A DNA stretch of 64,000 nucleotides from Stygiobacter sp. (lineage in GTDB: Bacteria; Pseudomonadota; Alphaproteobacteria; Rhodospirillales; Magnetospirillaceae): NCBI GenBank assembly GCA_006218045.1, contig VBWB01000006.1, positions 181,237 through 245,236 of the forward strand, written 5' to 3'. The notes below the pieces were generated by a model that made no database searches, was not told where the DNA came from, and saw only the letters and a program-made list of their open reading frames with translations. Positions 9,676 through 18,674 of the stretch are shown here, in pieces. The translations under genes were made by a program, and so were the position numbers. How positions within the stretch are numbered: the first letter of the stretch is position 1; each line of letters begins with the position of its first letter.

Positions 9676-11112
9676 ATGCGGGTGATGATCGTTTCGCTGC
9701 TGGCCGGATTGTCCATGGCCGGCGCTGCCCTGGCCAATGGATTGGCGCCTTTGGAGCCGGGCGAAGACATGCCGGGTGGTACCGCCACCCACGCCAAGGT
9801 CATCAACCGCGACGCCTTCTCGCATTTCTCCGCTAATATGAGTTTCGCCAAGGAAATGGATTTCAAGGTCGGCAACGGCTTTTTCCGCCGCCTGTGGGTG
9901 ACGGCACCGTCCTCGACCAAGGCCGCCGACGGTCTGGGGCCTTTGTTCAATGCCCGCGCCTGCCAGAACTGCCACCTCAAGGACGGGCGCGGCCATGTGC
10001 CCGCCGAGGGCGAGGAAGGCGTGTCCATGTTCCTGCGCCTGTCCATCCCGCCGCAGACCAACGACCAGAAGACCGCCATCGCCCAGGGCCGCGCCAATAT
10101 CGTTCCCGAGCCCACCTATGGCGGCCAGTTGCAGAACTTCGCCATCGCCGGCCATGCCGCCGAGGGCCGCATGACCATCCGCTACCAGGACATCCCGGTG
10201 GCCTTGTCGGGCGGCGAGAAGGCCAGCTTGCGCCAGCCCAGCTATGCCATCAGCGATCTGGGTTATGGTCCGCTGCATCCGCAAACCCTGATCTCGCCCC
10301 GCGTCGCCCCGCCGATGATCGGCCTGGGGCTGTTGGAAGCCATCGCCGAAGAAAGTCTGATCGCCCGCGCCGACCCCGACGACAAGGACGGCGACGGCAT
10401 TTCCGGTCGGGCCAAGATGATCTGGGGCCAGGAAGAAGGCCGGCTGATGCTGGGCCGCTTCGGCTGGAAGGGCGGCAACCCGACGGTGAAGCAGCAAAGC
10501 GCCGATGCCTTCAATGGTGATATCGGCCTGTCCAACCCGCTGTTCCCGGCCAATTCCGGCGATTGCACCGGGGCGCAGAAGGCCTGCCTGGAGGCACCCC
10601 ATGGCGGCGACGATCAATATTCCGGTTTCGAGGTGCCCGCCAACGTGCTGGATCTGGTCACCTTCTATTCGCGCAATCTGGCGGTGCCCAAGCGCCGCGA
10701 CGCGAGCGACCCGCAGGTGCTGCGCGGCAAGCTGGTGTTCACCGAAAGCGGTTGCGCCCTGTGCCACACCCCCAGCCACAAGACGGCCCAGCGCGCCGAC
10801 ATGCCGGAACAATCGGAACAATTGATCTGGCCCTATACCGACCTGTTGCTGCACGACATGGGCGATGGTCTGGCCGATAACCGGCCCGAGGGCATGGCCA
10901 GCGGCTCGGAATGGAAGACGCCGCCGCTGTGGGGCATCGGCCTGACCCAGGTGGTCAGCAGCCATAGCCAGCTTTTGCACGACGGTCGCGCCCGCAACAC
11001 GCTGGAGGCCATCTTGTGGCACGGCGGCGAGGCCAAGACGGCGCGCGACAAGGTGGTGAGCATGCCCAAGACCGACCGCGCCGCCCTGATCCGCTTCGTC
11101 AATTCGCTGTAG
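9676..11112 (+). CDS. Di-heme oxidoreductase-like protein (DUF1111, 'thiol oxidoreductase')
   Basis: Predicted periplasmic c-type cytochrome of 478 residues. It has a signal peptide (residues 1-20, ALA-N) and two CxxCH haem sites, CQNCH at 96-100 and CALCH at 360-364. The spacing matches the DUF1111 family, which resembles di-haem peroxidases. In this conserved gene set it sits between two imelysins, suggesting electron transfer during iron uptake, for example reduction of periplasmic iron; that role is inference. A good Shine-Dalgarno (GGAAAGGGGA) precedes ATG 9676. It is followed after 10 nt by the second imelysin. Confidence 0.88.
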   Translation: MRVMIVSLLAGLSMAGAALANGLAPLEPGEDMPGGTATHAKVINRDAFSHFSANMSFAKEMDFKVGNGFFRRLWVTAPSSTKAADGLGPLFNARACQNCHLKDGRGHVPAEGEEGVSMFLRLSIPPQTNDQKTAIAQGRANIVPEPTYGGQLQNFAIAGHAAEGRMTIRYQDIPVALSGGEKASLRQPSYAISDLGYGPLHPQTLISPRVAPPMIGLGLLEAIAEESLIARADPDDKDGDGISGRAKMIWGQEEGRLMLGRFGWKGGNPTVKQQSADAFNGDIGLSNPLFPANSGDCTGAQKACLEAPHGGDDQYSGFEVPANVLDLVTFYSRNLAVPKRRDASDPQVLRGKLVFTESGCALCHTPSHKTAQRADMPEQSEQLIWPYTDLLLHDMGDGLADNRPEGMASGSEWKTPPLWGIGLTQVVSSHSQLLHDGRARNTLEAILWHGGEAKTARDKVVSMPKTDRAALIRFVNSL

Positions 11113-11122
11113 GGGGAATCCC

Positions 11123-12205
11123 ATGCGCTTTCGTCTTACGCTGATTGTCGGATTACTGACGGCATCGGGACCGGCCTGGGCCGCCCCCGATTATGCCGGC
11201 ATCCTCGCCGCCGGAGCCGATGGGCCGATGCTCGCCGGCTATCGCGCCTTCCAGGCCCGGGCAACCACGCTGGAGCAAGACGTGCAGTCCCTGTGCGCCG
11301 CCCCGATTCCGGCCAGTGTGGAAACCGCCCGGGCCGGCTTCCACGCCGCCATGGATAGCTGGCAAAAGGTGCAATGGATCGGCTATGGCCCGGTGGAAGC
11401 CTTCCACCGCGGCCAGCGCGTGCAATTCTGGCCCGACAAGAAGAATGCCGGCGACCGTCAGATGCTGGCGCTGTTGAAGGAGCGCAATGCCGAGGCGCTG
11501 GAAGGCAATCGCATCGCTTTCGCCAGCGTCGCCATCCAGGGATTGCCGGCGCTGGAAATGCTGTTGTTCGATACCAACCAATCGGCCAAGCTGGTGGAAG
11601 CCAGCGACGACGACGCTACCCTGCGTTGCCGTCTGGCCCAGGGCATCGCCGCCAATCTGACCCGTATCGGCGGCGAACTGGTCCATGATTGGAGCAAGCC
11701 GGACGGCTTCGCCACCGTGTTGAAAAGTGCCGGCACCGGCGTCAATCCCTATGCCGATGCGCGGCAAGCGGCGTCGCAGATGTTCAACGCCCTGCACGCC
11801 CAGCTTTCGGCCATGGCCGAGATCAAGCTGGCCTATCCCTTGGCCGCCTCGGCCAGCGAAGCCCGCCCGAGCCGGGCGGAAAGCTGGCGGTCCAGGCGGT
11901 CCTTGCGCAATGTCGTCCTGAATTTGGACTCGTTGCGCGAGACCTTCGCCATCGGCTTCGCCCCGGCCCTGCGCGCCGACGGCAAGGGCGCCGCCGCCGA
12001 CCGCTTCCTGGCCGCCCTGACGGAAGCTCAGACCGCCGCCGGCAAGCTGTCCGCCCCCATGGAGGAAGCCATGAGCGAGACCGAAGGCTGGACCCGCTTG
12101 AACGGGCTGAAGGCCAAGATCAAGAATGCCGCCCAGGTGCTGGAAACCGAGGTGGCCGCCGCTTTGGACCTGCAGGTGGGATTCAATGGCCTCGATGGTG
12201 ATTGA
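11123..12205 (+). CDS. Second imelysin family periplasmic protein
   Basis: A 360-residue secreted protein (signal peptide to about residue 21, AWAA). It is of the shorter imelysin subfamily. At the place of GxHxxE it reads GLPALE (Gly140 to Glu145), so the His is replaced by Pro while the Glu is kept. A GGGGGAA site precedes ATG 11123. Its 3' end overlaps the start of the DUF1513 gene by 20 nt, implying coupled translation. Likely a partner of the di-heme protein in periplasmic iron handling; the mechanism is not established. Confidence 0.83.
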   Translation: MRFRLTLIVGLLTASGPAWAAPDYAGILAAGADGPMLAGYRAFQARATTLEQDVQSLCAAPIPASVETARAGFHAAMDSWQKVQWIGYGPVEAFHRGQRVQFWPDKKNAGDRQMLALLKERNAEALEGNRIAFASVAIQGLPALEMLLFDTNQSAKLVEASDDDATLRCRLAQGIAANLTRIGGELVHDWSKPDGFATVLKSAGTGVNPYADARQAASQMFNALHAQLSAMAEIKLAYPLAASASEARPSRAESWRSRRSLRNVVLNLDSLRETFAIGFAPALRADGKGAAADRFLAALTEAQTAAGKLSAPMEEAMSETEGWTRLNGLKAKIKNAAQVLETEVAAALDLQVGFNGLDGD

Positions 12206-13301
12206 CCGCCGCGCCTTCCTGGCCGCCATCGCCGCCTTCAGCCTGATGGGCAAGAGCGTGGCGCGGGCCGATGAACGCCGCCGGTTATGGCTGGCCGCCA
12301 ACCTTGCCCCTGGGCGGCAATACGGTTTGGGGGCGTTCGATGCCGCTGGCCAAATGGAATTCGAGGTGACGCTGCCCGGTCGCGGCCACGGCATCGCCCT
12401 TTCCCCCGACGGCACATTGGCAGTGGTGGTGGCGCGGCGCCCCGGCACCTTTGCCGGAATCATCGACCTGACCAGCGGTGACGCGACCCATTGGCTGGAA
12501 ACCCCGCCGGAACGCCACTTTCACGGCCACGGCGCCTTTTCCGGCGATGGCCGCCTGTTCTTTTCCGCCGAAAACGATTATGCCGAGGCCACCGGGGTGA
12601 TCGGCATCTGGGATGTGGCCGACAATTGGCGCCGGGTCGGCGAAATGCCGTCGCACGGCATCGAGCCGCACGATATCCGCATGCTGGCCGACGGCCATAC
12701 CCTGGTGGTCGCCAATGGCGGCATCATCACCCATCCCGACAGCGGACGCGCCCGCCTGAACCTGGAGCGCATGGATTCGTCGCTGGTCTATCTGGACAGC
12801 CGCGACGGCGGCTTGCTGGGTCAGTGGCGATTGCCGGCGCGGTGGAAATTGCTGTCCATGCGCCACTTCGCCGTCAACGACCAAGGCGACGTCGCCATCG
12901 GCATGCAATACCAGGACGACGACACCACCGCACCGATCATGGCGCTGCACCGTTTCGGCCAGCCCATCCGCCTGCTCGACCTGCCCGCCCCCCTGCCCGC
13001 CACCGTGCGCAATTATTGCGGCAGCGTCGCCATGTCGGCCGATGGCCGCTATTTCGCCGCCTCGTGCCCGCAAGCATCGCTGGTCACCTTGTGGGAAACC
13101 GTGTCGGCCCGTTTCCTCGGCACGGTGTCGGTGGCCGACGGCTGCGGCGTCGCCGCCGGCGGTGACGCCGGCAGCGTCTTGATGACCAGCGGGCGGCGCG
13201 GCGCCTGGCTGTGGTCCGCCACTGCCGGCACGGTGGAAATCACCGGCGATTACGTGCGCGGCCGCTCTTGGGACAATCACGCGGTCCGGCTTTGGGCCTA
13301 A
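12186..13301 (+). CDS. DUF1513 family periplasmic beta-propeller-like protein
   Basis: A 371-residue protein with an N-terminal twin-arginine-like leader (DRRAFLAAIAAF, then a cut near ARA-DE). Repeated blade-like segments such as HGIALSPDG, HGAFSGDG and AVNDQGDVAIG suggest a propeller fold. DUF1513 proteins are regularly the last gene of the imelysin/di-heme set. ATG 12186 is chosen; ATG 12195 is equally possible and would remove three residues. The gene meets the AraC gene tail-to-tail, with only 4 nt between them. Function unknown. Confidence 0.82.
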   Translation: MASMVIDRRAFLAAIAAFSLMGKSVARADERRRLWLAANLAPGRQYGLGAFDAAGQMEFEVTLPGRGHGIALSPDGTLAVVVARRPGTFAGIIDLTSGDATHWLETPPERHFHGHGAFSGDGRLFFSAENDYAEATGVIGIWDVADNWRRVGEMPSHGIEPHDIRMLADGHTLVVANGGIITHPDSGRARLNLERMDSSLVYLDSRDGGLLGQWRLPARWKLLSMRHFAVNDQGDVAIGMQYQDDDTTAPIMALHRFGQPIRLLDLPAPLPATVRNYCGSVAMSADGRYFAASCPQASLVTLWETVSARFLGTVSVADGCGVAAGGDAGSVLMTSGRRGAWLWSATAGTVEITGDYVRGRSWDNHAVRLWA

Positions 13302-13305
13302 CCGC

Positions 13306-14265
13306 CTACCGCCTGCGCGCATCCTTGGGCGAGATGCCGAACTGGCGCTTGAAAGCGGTGGCGAAATTGGCGGACGAGGTATAACCAGCGTTTAGCGCGG
13401 CCTCGGTGACGCTGACGGTGCCTTGCTCCAAAGCTTCGCGAGCGCGGAGCAAGCGGCGGGTACGGGCGAATTCCAGCACCGAGGCGCCATGGGCGGCATG
13501 GAACAGCCGCTGCAACCCGCTGATGCTCATGCCCGCCTCGCGCGCCACATCGTCCACGTGCAAGCGGCTCTCCTGATGAGCATCCAGGTAATCGCAGGCC
13601 CGGCGCAACCGGGCCAGATCGCGTCCACCCAGCCGCTGCGCCGGCTGGGGCCTCTGCTCCCATTGCCGCAGGGTTTCGGCGACGAATTCCAGCGCCAGTG
13701 ATTCCTGATGCAGGGAGTGGATGAAAGGCAGGGCCGGATCGGGATAAAGCAGCCCGTGGGCCAGTTCCAGATGACGGGGACTGGGACTCCAGGTCCGCAC
13801 GGCGCAATGGCCGCAAAACAACGGACGCCAGTCATCCGCCGCCAGTTCCTGGCGTTCCAGCCAGTCGGGCGGCAGGTTGATGTTGACCTTGCACACCCGC
13901 CGTCCGCGCTTGCCGCGCCGCTCGAACAGATCGGTCTCGGCGCAATTGAGGGCGAAGGCATGGGGACGGAACTCGCCGTCCTCGCCGAAGACAAAGGGTT
14001 TGCCGCCCAAGGAAACGCTGGCGCCACCTTGCAGGAACAGGCCGATGGTCAGCCCCGGCTCGGCCTGGGCCTGGGTCACCAGATCATGCATGTCGACGAT
14101 GTCGGTGGCGTGAAAGCGCAGGCCCGAACGCAAGGCCATGGCGCAATAGCGGCCATGCAGCACGGCGTCGCCGGGTTGGATCACCGGCGCCACCAGTTTG
14201 AAGTTATCGGTGCGGTTCTGGTGGCGGATATCCTGAAAACTGATGGCCTTGGCTGCTTCATGCAT
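13306..14265 (-). CDS. AraC family transcriptional regulator, PchR-like
   Basis: A 319-residue regulator with a C-terminal double helix-turn-helix: VDDVAREAGMSISGLQRLF and VTEAALNAGYTSSANFATAF. The N-terminal half is a cupin-like ligand domain similar to siderophore-sensing PchR-type regulators. The start at 14265 is preferred over 14331 because CAGGAC lies in front of it and the longer form would read through the operator repeats. It diverges from the TonB receptor and probably senses the cognate ferri-siderophore to activate it. That target is inferred from position. Confidence 0.86.
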   Translation of the reverse strand: MHEAAKAISFQDIRHQNRTDNFKLVAPVIQPGDAVLHGRYCAMALRSGLRFHATDIVDMHDLVTQAQAEPGLTIGLFLQGGASVSLGGKPFVFGEDGEFRPHAFALNCAETDLFERRGKRGRRVCKVNINLPPDWLERQELAADDWRPLFCGHCAVRTWSPSPRHLELAHGLLYPDPALPFIHSLHQESLALEFVAETLRQWEQRPQPAQRLGGRDLARLRRACDYLDAHQESRLHVDDVAREAGMSISGLQRLFHAAHGASVLEFARTRRLLRAREALEQGTVSVTEAALNAGYTSSANFATAFKRQFGISPKDARRR

Positions 14266-14315
14266 GGGTTCGTCCTGGTCAAGAGCTCCGTACTGCCGTC
14301 CGTTTCCAATTTTTG

Positions 14316-14349
14316 AATGCGCCGCAAACAAATGCGAATGCGGCGCAAA
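14316..14349. promoter_or_regulatory. Direct-repeat operator, probably for the AraC regulator
   Basis: AATGCGCCGCAAA (14316-14328) is repeated as AATGCGGCGCAAA (14337-14349) with one mismatch. The start-to-start distance is 21 bp, two helical turns, the usual arrangement for AraC monomers side by side. It lies between the divergent AraC and receptor genes. Confidence 0.7.
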
Positions 14350-14409
14350 GGCACATTTTTGTTGCAGGCTTTATACAGACTGAAATTTGCGGCCCAGCAC
14401 CGATTTTTA

Positions 14410-14426
14410 TTGAGAGTGCGACGCAT
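14410..14426 (+). promoter_or_regulatory. Fur-like box upstream of the TonB receptor
   Basis: TTGAGAGTGCGACGCAT, followed by TATTATCAT. The same TTGAGAGTG-N3-CGCAT pattern occurs on the other strand at 16478-16494 before the importer operon. The pattern resembles the imperfect dyads bound by Fur in proteobacteria. It lies 62-78 nt before the receptor start. Confidence 0.6.
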
Positions 14427-14487
14427 TATTATCATAACCGCGCGAGCAGGGTCCAGCCCCGCCGCTGTAGACGAAGGAAGACGGAAG

Positions 14488-16470
14488 ATGACGAGCCGCT
14501 CCCACCACCTTTTCGGCAAAGCCGCCTTGTTGGCGTCGTCCATTCTGGCCGCTGCCGTCCTGCCGGCCCATGGGCAGCAAGCCATCCAGTTGGCCCCGGT
14601 GGATGTGGAGGGCCAAGCTCCGCGCGAGGTGGAAACCACCTCGACCATCGACCTAGACCAGATCGACCGCGACCAGCCCAAGGACATGCGCCAGCTGTTC
14701 CGCAATGATCCGGCGGTAACGGTCAGCGGCGGCTCGGCGGCGGCGCAGAAATTCTTTGTCCACGGTGTCGAGCAAAGCAACCTCAACGTCAGCATCGACG
14801 GCATCACCCAGCGCAGCAACATCTGGCACCACAACGGCTCGATGACCCTGGACCCCCTGTTCCTCAAGGCGGTGCAGGTGGAAGCCGGCGTGGCCCCCGC
14901 CGATGCCGGGCCGGGCGCCCTGGGCGGTGCGGTGCAGATGGAAACCAAGGACGCCAAGGACATGCTGCTGCCCGGCCAAAATGCCGGCGCCACCCTCATC
15001 GCCAGCTACAACACCAACAGCCAGAGCCTCCGTACCACCGGTTCCGGCTATGCCGCCCGGGACGGCTACGAGGTGTTGGGGGTGCTGACCCGCAACATGG
15101 GCGAGGATTACATCAACGGCGACGGCAACGGCGAACCCGGCACCAAGGATCACCTGCAAAGCGGTCTGGCCAAACTGGCCTATGAAAACCAGAGCGGCCA
15201 CCGTTTCGGCGTTTCCGGTGAATACGCCTATGACGACGCGGTGCGCCGTATGCGCCCCAATCTGGGCGAGGTCAGCCAGGGCACCGGCAGGCTTTACAAC
15301 ACCACCCGCGCCACCCGCCTGAGCACCGGCATCACCTATGAAACCACCGCGCCCACCGACACCTTCGATCCCAAGGTCAACCTGTTCTACAACCGCGTCG
15401 GCCTGCAACGCCCCAACGACACCAATCAAACCAACGTGGCCTCGGGCGTGTTCAATGCCAACATCGAGACCATGGGATTGAAGGCGCAGAACACCTCCGC
15501 CATCCCCACCGGCAAGCTGACTGCCGGCCTCGACTTCGAGAACAGTGACGCCTTCGTCCATCGCTATCTCAAGCGAACCAACGCCGACGAACAGGCGCGC
15601 AATTACGGCCTGTTCGCCCAGGCCCGCATCTCGCCCTGGACCGATTGGAAATTGTCCACCGGCCTGCGCGCCGATTATCAGACCTATCACAGTGTGGACG
15701 AGAAGGATTTCAACAATTTCGGCCTGTCGCCCAATGCCAGCGCCGAATATGCCTTCACCCCGGCGCTCAGCGCCTTCGGCGGATATTCCTATGTCTTCGG
15801 CGGCTTGTCGCTGCCGGAAACCGGCCTGCTGCACGCCTATGAAATGACCACCAGCGACGACATCGAGCCCACCCGCTCGCACAATTTCCGCACCGGTCTG
15901 CGCTATGATGACAGCGGCCTGAGGCTGGAGGGTGCGCTGTTCCGCACCCAGATGTACGACACGCTCTTCTACGACTACACCCGATCCACTCGCATCAACG
16001 GCGCCAGCCTGCGCAGCCAGGGCATCGATCTGGCCGGCAGCTACGACTGGGCCGGTGCCAAGCTGTGGGCCAAGTACAACTTCACCCAGGCCCGCTATGC
16101 CTCGCGCATGGCCCTGCCCAGCGATTACAATCTGGCCACCCCGGTGGGCCATGTGCTGAATGTGGGGGCCGAATACACCCTTGATCCCCTCCGCGTCACC
16201 GTGGGCGGCTCAGCCGAAATGACCAAGGGCATCCATGACGAAGCCCTGACCCGGGCCAACTTCCAGCCCATGAAGGGCTATGCGGTGTTCGACCTGTTCG
16301 GCCAATGGCAACCGTTGGAATCCTACGAACATTGGACCCTGCGACTCGAGGCCAACAACGTCCTCGACAAGAAGTACGTGGCCCGTGGCAGCTATACCAC
16401 CGCCAACAACATCACCCCGGTCTACGAAGAGGGCCGCGCCGTCCTGCTGTCGACAACGTTGAAGTTCTAG
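14488..16470 (+). CDS. TonB-dependent outer membrane receptor (iron siderophore or haem type)
   Basis: A 660-residue outer-membrane receptor. A signal peptide (residues 1-33, ending AHGQQ) precedes a plug domain (about 45-150, with DIDGITQ-like core ASIDGITQ in the variant form SIDGITQ and GGAVQMET) and a beta-barrel ending in a C-terminal Phe (LSTTLKF). ATG 14488 has GAAGGAAG upstream and gives the signal peptide; in-frame starts further upstream would encode a basic non-signal extension. It faces a PchR-like gene and precedes a FecBDE importer, so a ferric siderophore is the likely ligand. Plug sequence also resembles haem/haemoglobin receptors, so haem is not excluded. Confidence 0.9.
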   Translation: MTSRSHHLFGKAALLASSILAAAVLPAHGQQAIQLAPVDVEGQAPREVETTSTIDLDQIDRDQPKDMRQLFRNDPAVTVSGGSAAAQKFFVHGVEQSNLNVSIDGITQRSNIWHHNGSMTLDPLFLKAVQVEAGVAPADAGPGALGGAVQMETKDAKDMLLPGQNAGATLIASYNTNSQSLRTTGSGYAARDGYEVLGVLTRNMGEDYINGDGNGEPGTKDHLQSGLAKLAYENQSGHRFGVSGEYAYDDAVRRMRPNLGEVSQGTGRLYNTTRATRLSTGITYETTAPTDTFDPKVNLFYNRVGLQRPNDTNQTNVASGVFNANIETMGLKAQNTSAIPTGKLTAGLDFENSDAFVHRYLKRTNADEQARNYGLFAQARISPWTDWKLSTGLRADYQTYHSVDEKDFNNFGLSPNASAEYAFTPALSAFGGYSYVFGGLSLPETGLLHAYEMTTSDDIEPTRSHNFRTGLRYDDSGLRLEGALFRTQMYDTLFYDYTRSTRINGASLRSQGIDLAGSYDWAGAKLWAKYNFTQARYASRMALPSDYNLATPVGHVLNVGAEYTLDPLRVTVGGSAEMTKGIHDEALTRANFQPMKGYAVFDLFGQWQPLESYEHWTLRLEANNVLDKKYVARGSYTTANNITPVYEEGRAVLLSTTLKF

Positions 16471-16477
16471 TCAAATT

Positions 16478-16494
16478 ATGCGATTCACTCTCAA
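16478..16494 (-). promoter_or_regulatory. Fur-like box upstream of the importer operon
   Basis: Minus-strand TTGAGAGTGAATCGCAT, sharing 14 of 17 bases with the box at 14410. In addition ATGCGA (16478-16483) and TCGCAT (16501-16506) form an inverted pair. It lies 31 nt before the fecB-like start, suited to repression of fecBDE-DUF2218-exbBD-tonB by Fur. Confidence 0.6.
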
Positions 16495-16524
16495 CATCAT
16501 TCGCATGGACAGGAAAGGCCCGCC

Positions 16525-17649
16525 ATGATCCGCCGTCTTTTGCCCTTGCTGACCATGGCGGCCGCCTTGTTGATGGCACCGGGCCCGGCGCAGGCCGGGC
16601 CGAAGGTCGTCGACTTAACCGGGCGGACCATCACCGTGCCGGACAAGGTCGAACGCGTCATCCTGGGCGAAGGCCGGGCGGTGATCGCCCTGGCCATCCT
16701 CGACCGCGCCGAGCCGCTGGCCCGCGTCGTCGGCACCATGGGCGACTTCCCTTTGCTTGACCCCATCGGCCATGCCAAATGGCTGAAGCGCTTTCCCCGC
16801 CTGGGCGAAATCAATGCCATCGGCAAGGTCGCCGCCGATTCGTTCAGCGTCGAACGCAGCATCGCGCTCAAACCCGATCTGGCGCTGTTTTCCATGGCCG
16901 GTCACGGCCCGGCGCCCAAGGACGTGGAAATCGTCAAACAATTGGAGGCCGCCGGCATCACCGTCGCCTTCATCGACTTTTTCTTCGACCCGCTGGTGAA
17001 CACGCCGAAAAGCATGGAACTGCTGGGCACGCTGCTGGGGCGTCAGGCCGAGGCGGCGGAATTCAACGCCGCCTACGCCCGCGAACTGACCAAGGTCACC
17101 GATCGGGTGGCGGCCATCACGGATCGCCCGCTGGTGTTCATCGAAAACCGTGTCGGCCTGCAGGCGGAATGCTGCGCCAGCATCGGCAACGGTATCTTGG
17201 GCACCATGGTCGCCGCCGCCGGCGGTCGCAATCTGGCCTCGGACCTGATCCCCGGCTATGCCGGCACCATCAGCCTGGAATATCTGATGACCCACCAGCC
17301 CGACATCTATCTGGGCACCGCAGTGGGCAACATCGATACCGCCGCCAAGGCGCCAGAACGCATCGTCCTGGGGCATGACACCCCCGCCGAACTGGCCAAG
17401 TCCAGCTTCGCCCGCGCCCTCGCCCGCCCCGGCATCGGCCGGTTGCAGGCGGTGCGCCAGGGCCGCGCCTATGCCCTGTGGCACCATTTCGTCCACTCCC
17501 CCTTCAATGTCGTCGCCGTCCAGGTGCTGGCCCAGTGGCTTCACCCTGCTCACTTCGCCGATCTTGACCCCGCCGCCACCTTGCGGGAACTCACCACCCG
17601 CTTCCAGCCGCTGCCGCTGGACGGCGTGTTCTGGACCCAATATCCATGA
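16525..17649 (+). CDS. Iron-complex ABC transporter, periplasmic binding protein (FecB/BtuF type)
   Basis: A 374-residue periplasmic protein with a signal peptide (about 1-25, AQAG). The class III binding-protein fold is supported by the start of domain 1 (RVILGEGRAVIAL) and the linking segment IALKPDLALFS. It would capture a ferric complex delivered by the receptor upstream. The stop overlaps the permease start (ATGA at 17646), so the genes are coupled. The substrate cannot be read from sequence. Confidence 0.86.
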   Translation: MIRRLLPLLTMAAALLMAPGPAQAGPKVVDLTGRTITVPDKVERVILGEGRAVIALAILDRAEPLARVVGTMGDFPLLDPIGHAKWLKRFPRLGEINAIGKVAADSFSVERSIALKPDLALFSMAGHGPAPKDVEIVKQLEAAGITVAFIDFFFDPLVNTPKSMELLGTLLGRQAEAAEFNAAYARELTKVTDRVAAITDRPLVFIENRVGLQAECCASIGNGILGTMVAAAGGRNLASDLIPGYAGTISLEYLMTHQPDIYLGTAVGNIDTAAKAPERIVLGHDTPAELAKSSFARALARPGIGRLQAVRQGRAYALWHHFVHSPFNVVAVQVLAQWLHPAHFADLDPAATLRELTTRFQPLPLDGVFWTQYP

Positions 17650-18674
17650 CCGTGCTCAGTCTGGCCCGCGGCTATCGCCGCTTCATCATCGGGCGGCTGG
17701 CGACCATCGCCGCCCTGGCCCTGGCGCTGGTTGCCGCCTTTGTCCTCGACGTCGCCACCGGCCCGTCCGGGCTGCGTCTGGCCGATCTGCTGACGGCCGA
17801 ACACGATTCCACCCTGGCGGTGATCTTGTGGGACATCCGCCTGCCGCAGGCGGTGACGGCGGTGCTGGTGGGCGCCGCCCTGGCCCTGGCCGGGGCGGAA
17901 ATGCAGACCACCCTCAACAATGCCCTGGCCAGCCCGTTCACCTTGGGGGTGACCAATGCCGCCACCTTGGGCGCCGCCTCGGCCATCGTCTTCGACCTGA
18001 GCATACCGGGGCTGGCCGCCATGCACATTGTGCCGCTGTTCGCCTTCGCCGCCGCCTTGGGGGCGACGCTTTTAGTCAATTTCCTCGCCCGCAGCCAAGG
18101 GGCCGGGGCCGATACGGTGGTGCTGTTCGGCATCGCCATGGTCTTCGTCATGAACGCGCTGTTGTGGCTGGTGCAATACGTCGCCAGCGCCGACGCCGTG
18201 CAGCAGATCGTCTTTTGGACCATGGGCAGCCTGACCCGGTCCAGTTGGGACAAGGCCGCCATCATCGCCGCCGCCCTGGCCCTGTGCCTGCCGCTGTCGC
18301 TCCGTCAGGTGTGGGCGATGACCACCTTGCGCGGCGGCGAGGATCATGCCCGCTCCTTCGGCATCCAGGTGGAGCGGTTGCGTCTGGTGGTGCTGGTCCG
18401 GGTCAGCCTGTTGGCGGCGGTGGCGGTGTCGTTCGTCGGCACCATCGGCTTCATCGGTCTGGTCGGCCCGCATCTGGCCCGACTGACCTTGGGCGAGGAT
18501 CACCGCTTCTACTTGCCGGGTGCGGCTCTTGCCGGCGCCCTGGTGATGTCGCTGGCCTCCACCGCCAGCAAGGCCATCGTGCCGGGATTGGTATTGCCGG
18601 TGGGCATCGTCACCGCCTTGGTCGGCATCCCGCTGTTCATGGCCCTGTTGCTGGGTCAGCGGAGGCGGTCATGA
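17646..18674 (+). CDS. Iron-complex ABC transporter permease (FecCD family)
   Basis: A 342-residue inner-membrane permease with eight to ten helices. The family segment FVGTIGFIGLVGPHLAR that contacts the ATPase is clear at about residues 262-278, as is ASPFTLGVTNAATLGAA. One permease gene is present, so it should form a homodimer. It overlaps both neighbours by four bases. Confidence 0.92.
   Translation: MTVLSLARGYRRFIIGRLATIAALALALVAAFVLDVATGPSGLRLADLLTAEHDSTLAVILWDIRLPQAVTAVLVGAALALAGAEMQTTLNNALASPFTLGVTNAATLGAASAIVFDLSIPGLAAMHIVPLFAFAAALGATLLVNFLARSQGAGADTVVLFGIAMVFVMNALLWLVQYVASADAVQQIVFWTMGSLTRSSWDKAAIIAAALALCLPLSLRQVWAMTTLRGGEDHARSFGIQVERLRLVVLVRVSLLAAVAVSFVGTIGFIGLVGPHLARLTLGEDHRFYLPGAALAGALVMSLASTASKAIVPGLVLPVGIVTALVGIPLFMALLLGQRRRS

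Noticed and set aside
17375..18670. 700-residue fusion of an unknown N-terminal domain to the FecE-type ATPase
   Set aside because: The upstream part of the frame overlaps the binding protein and permease genes in another frame; the ATPase starts at 18671 with an ATGA overlap.
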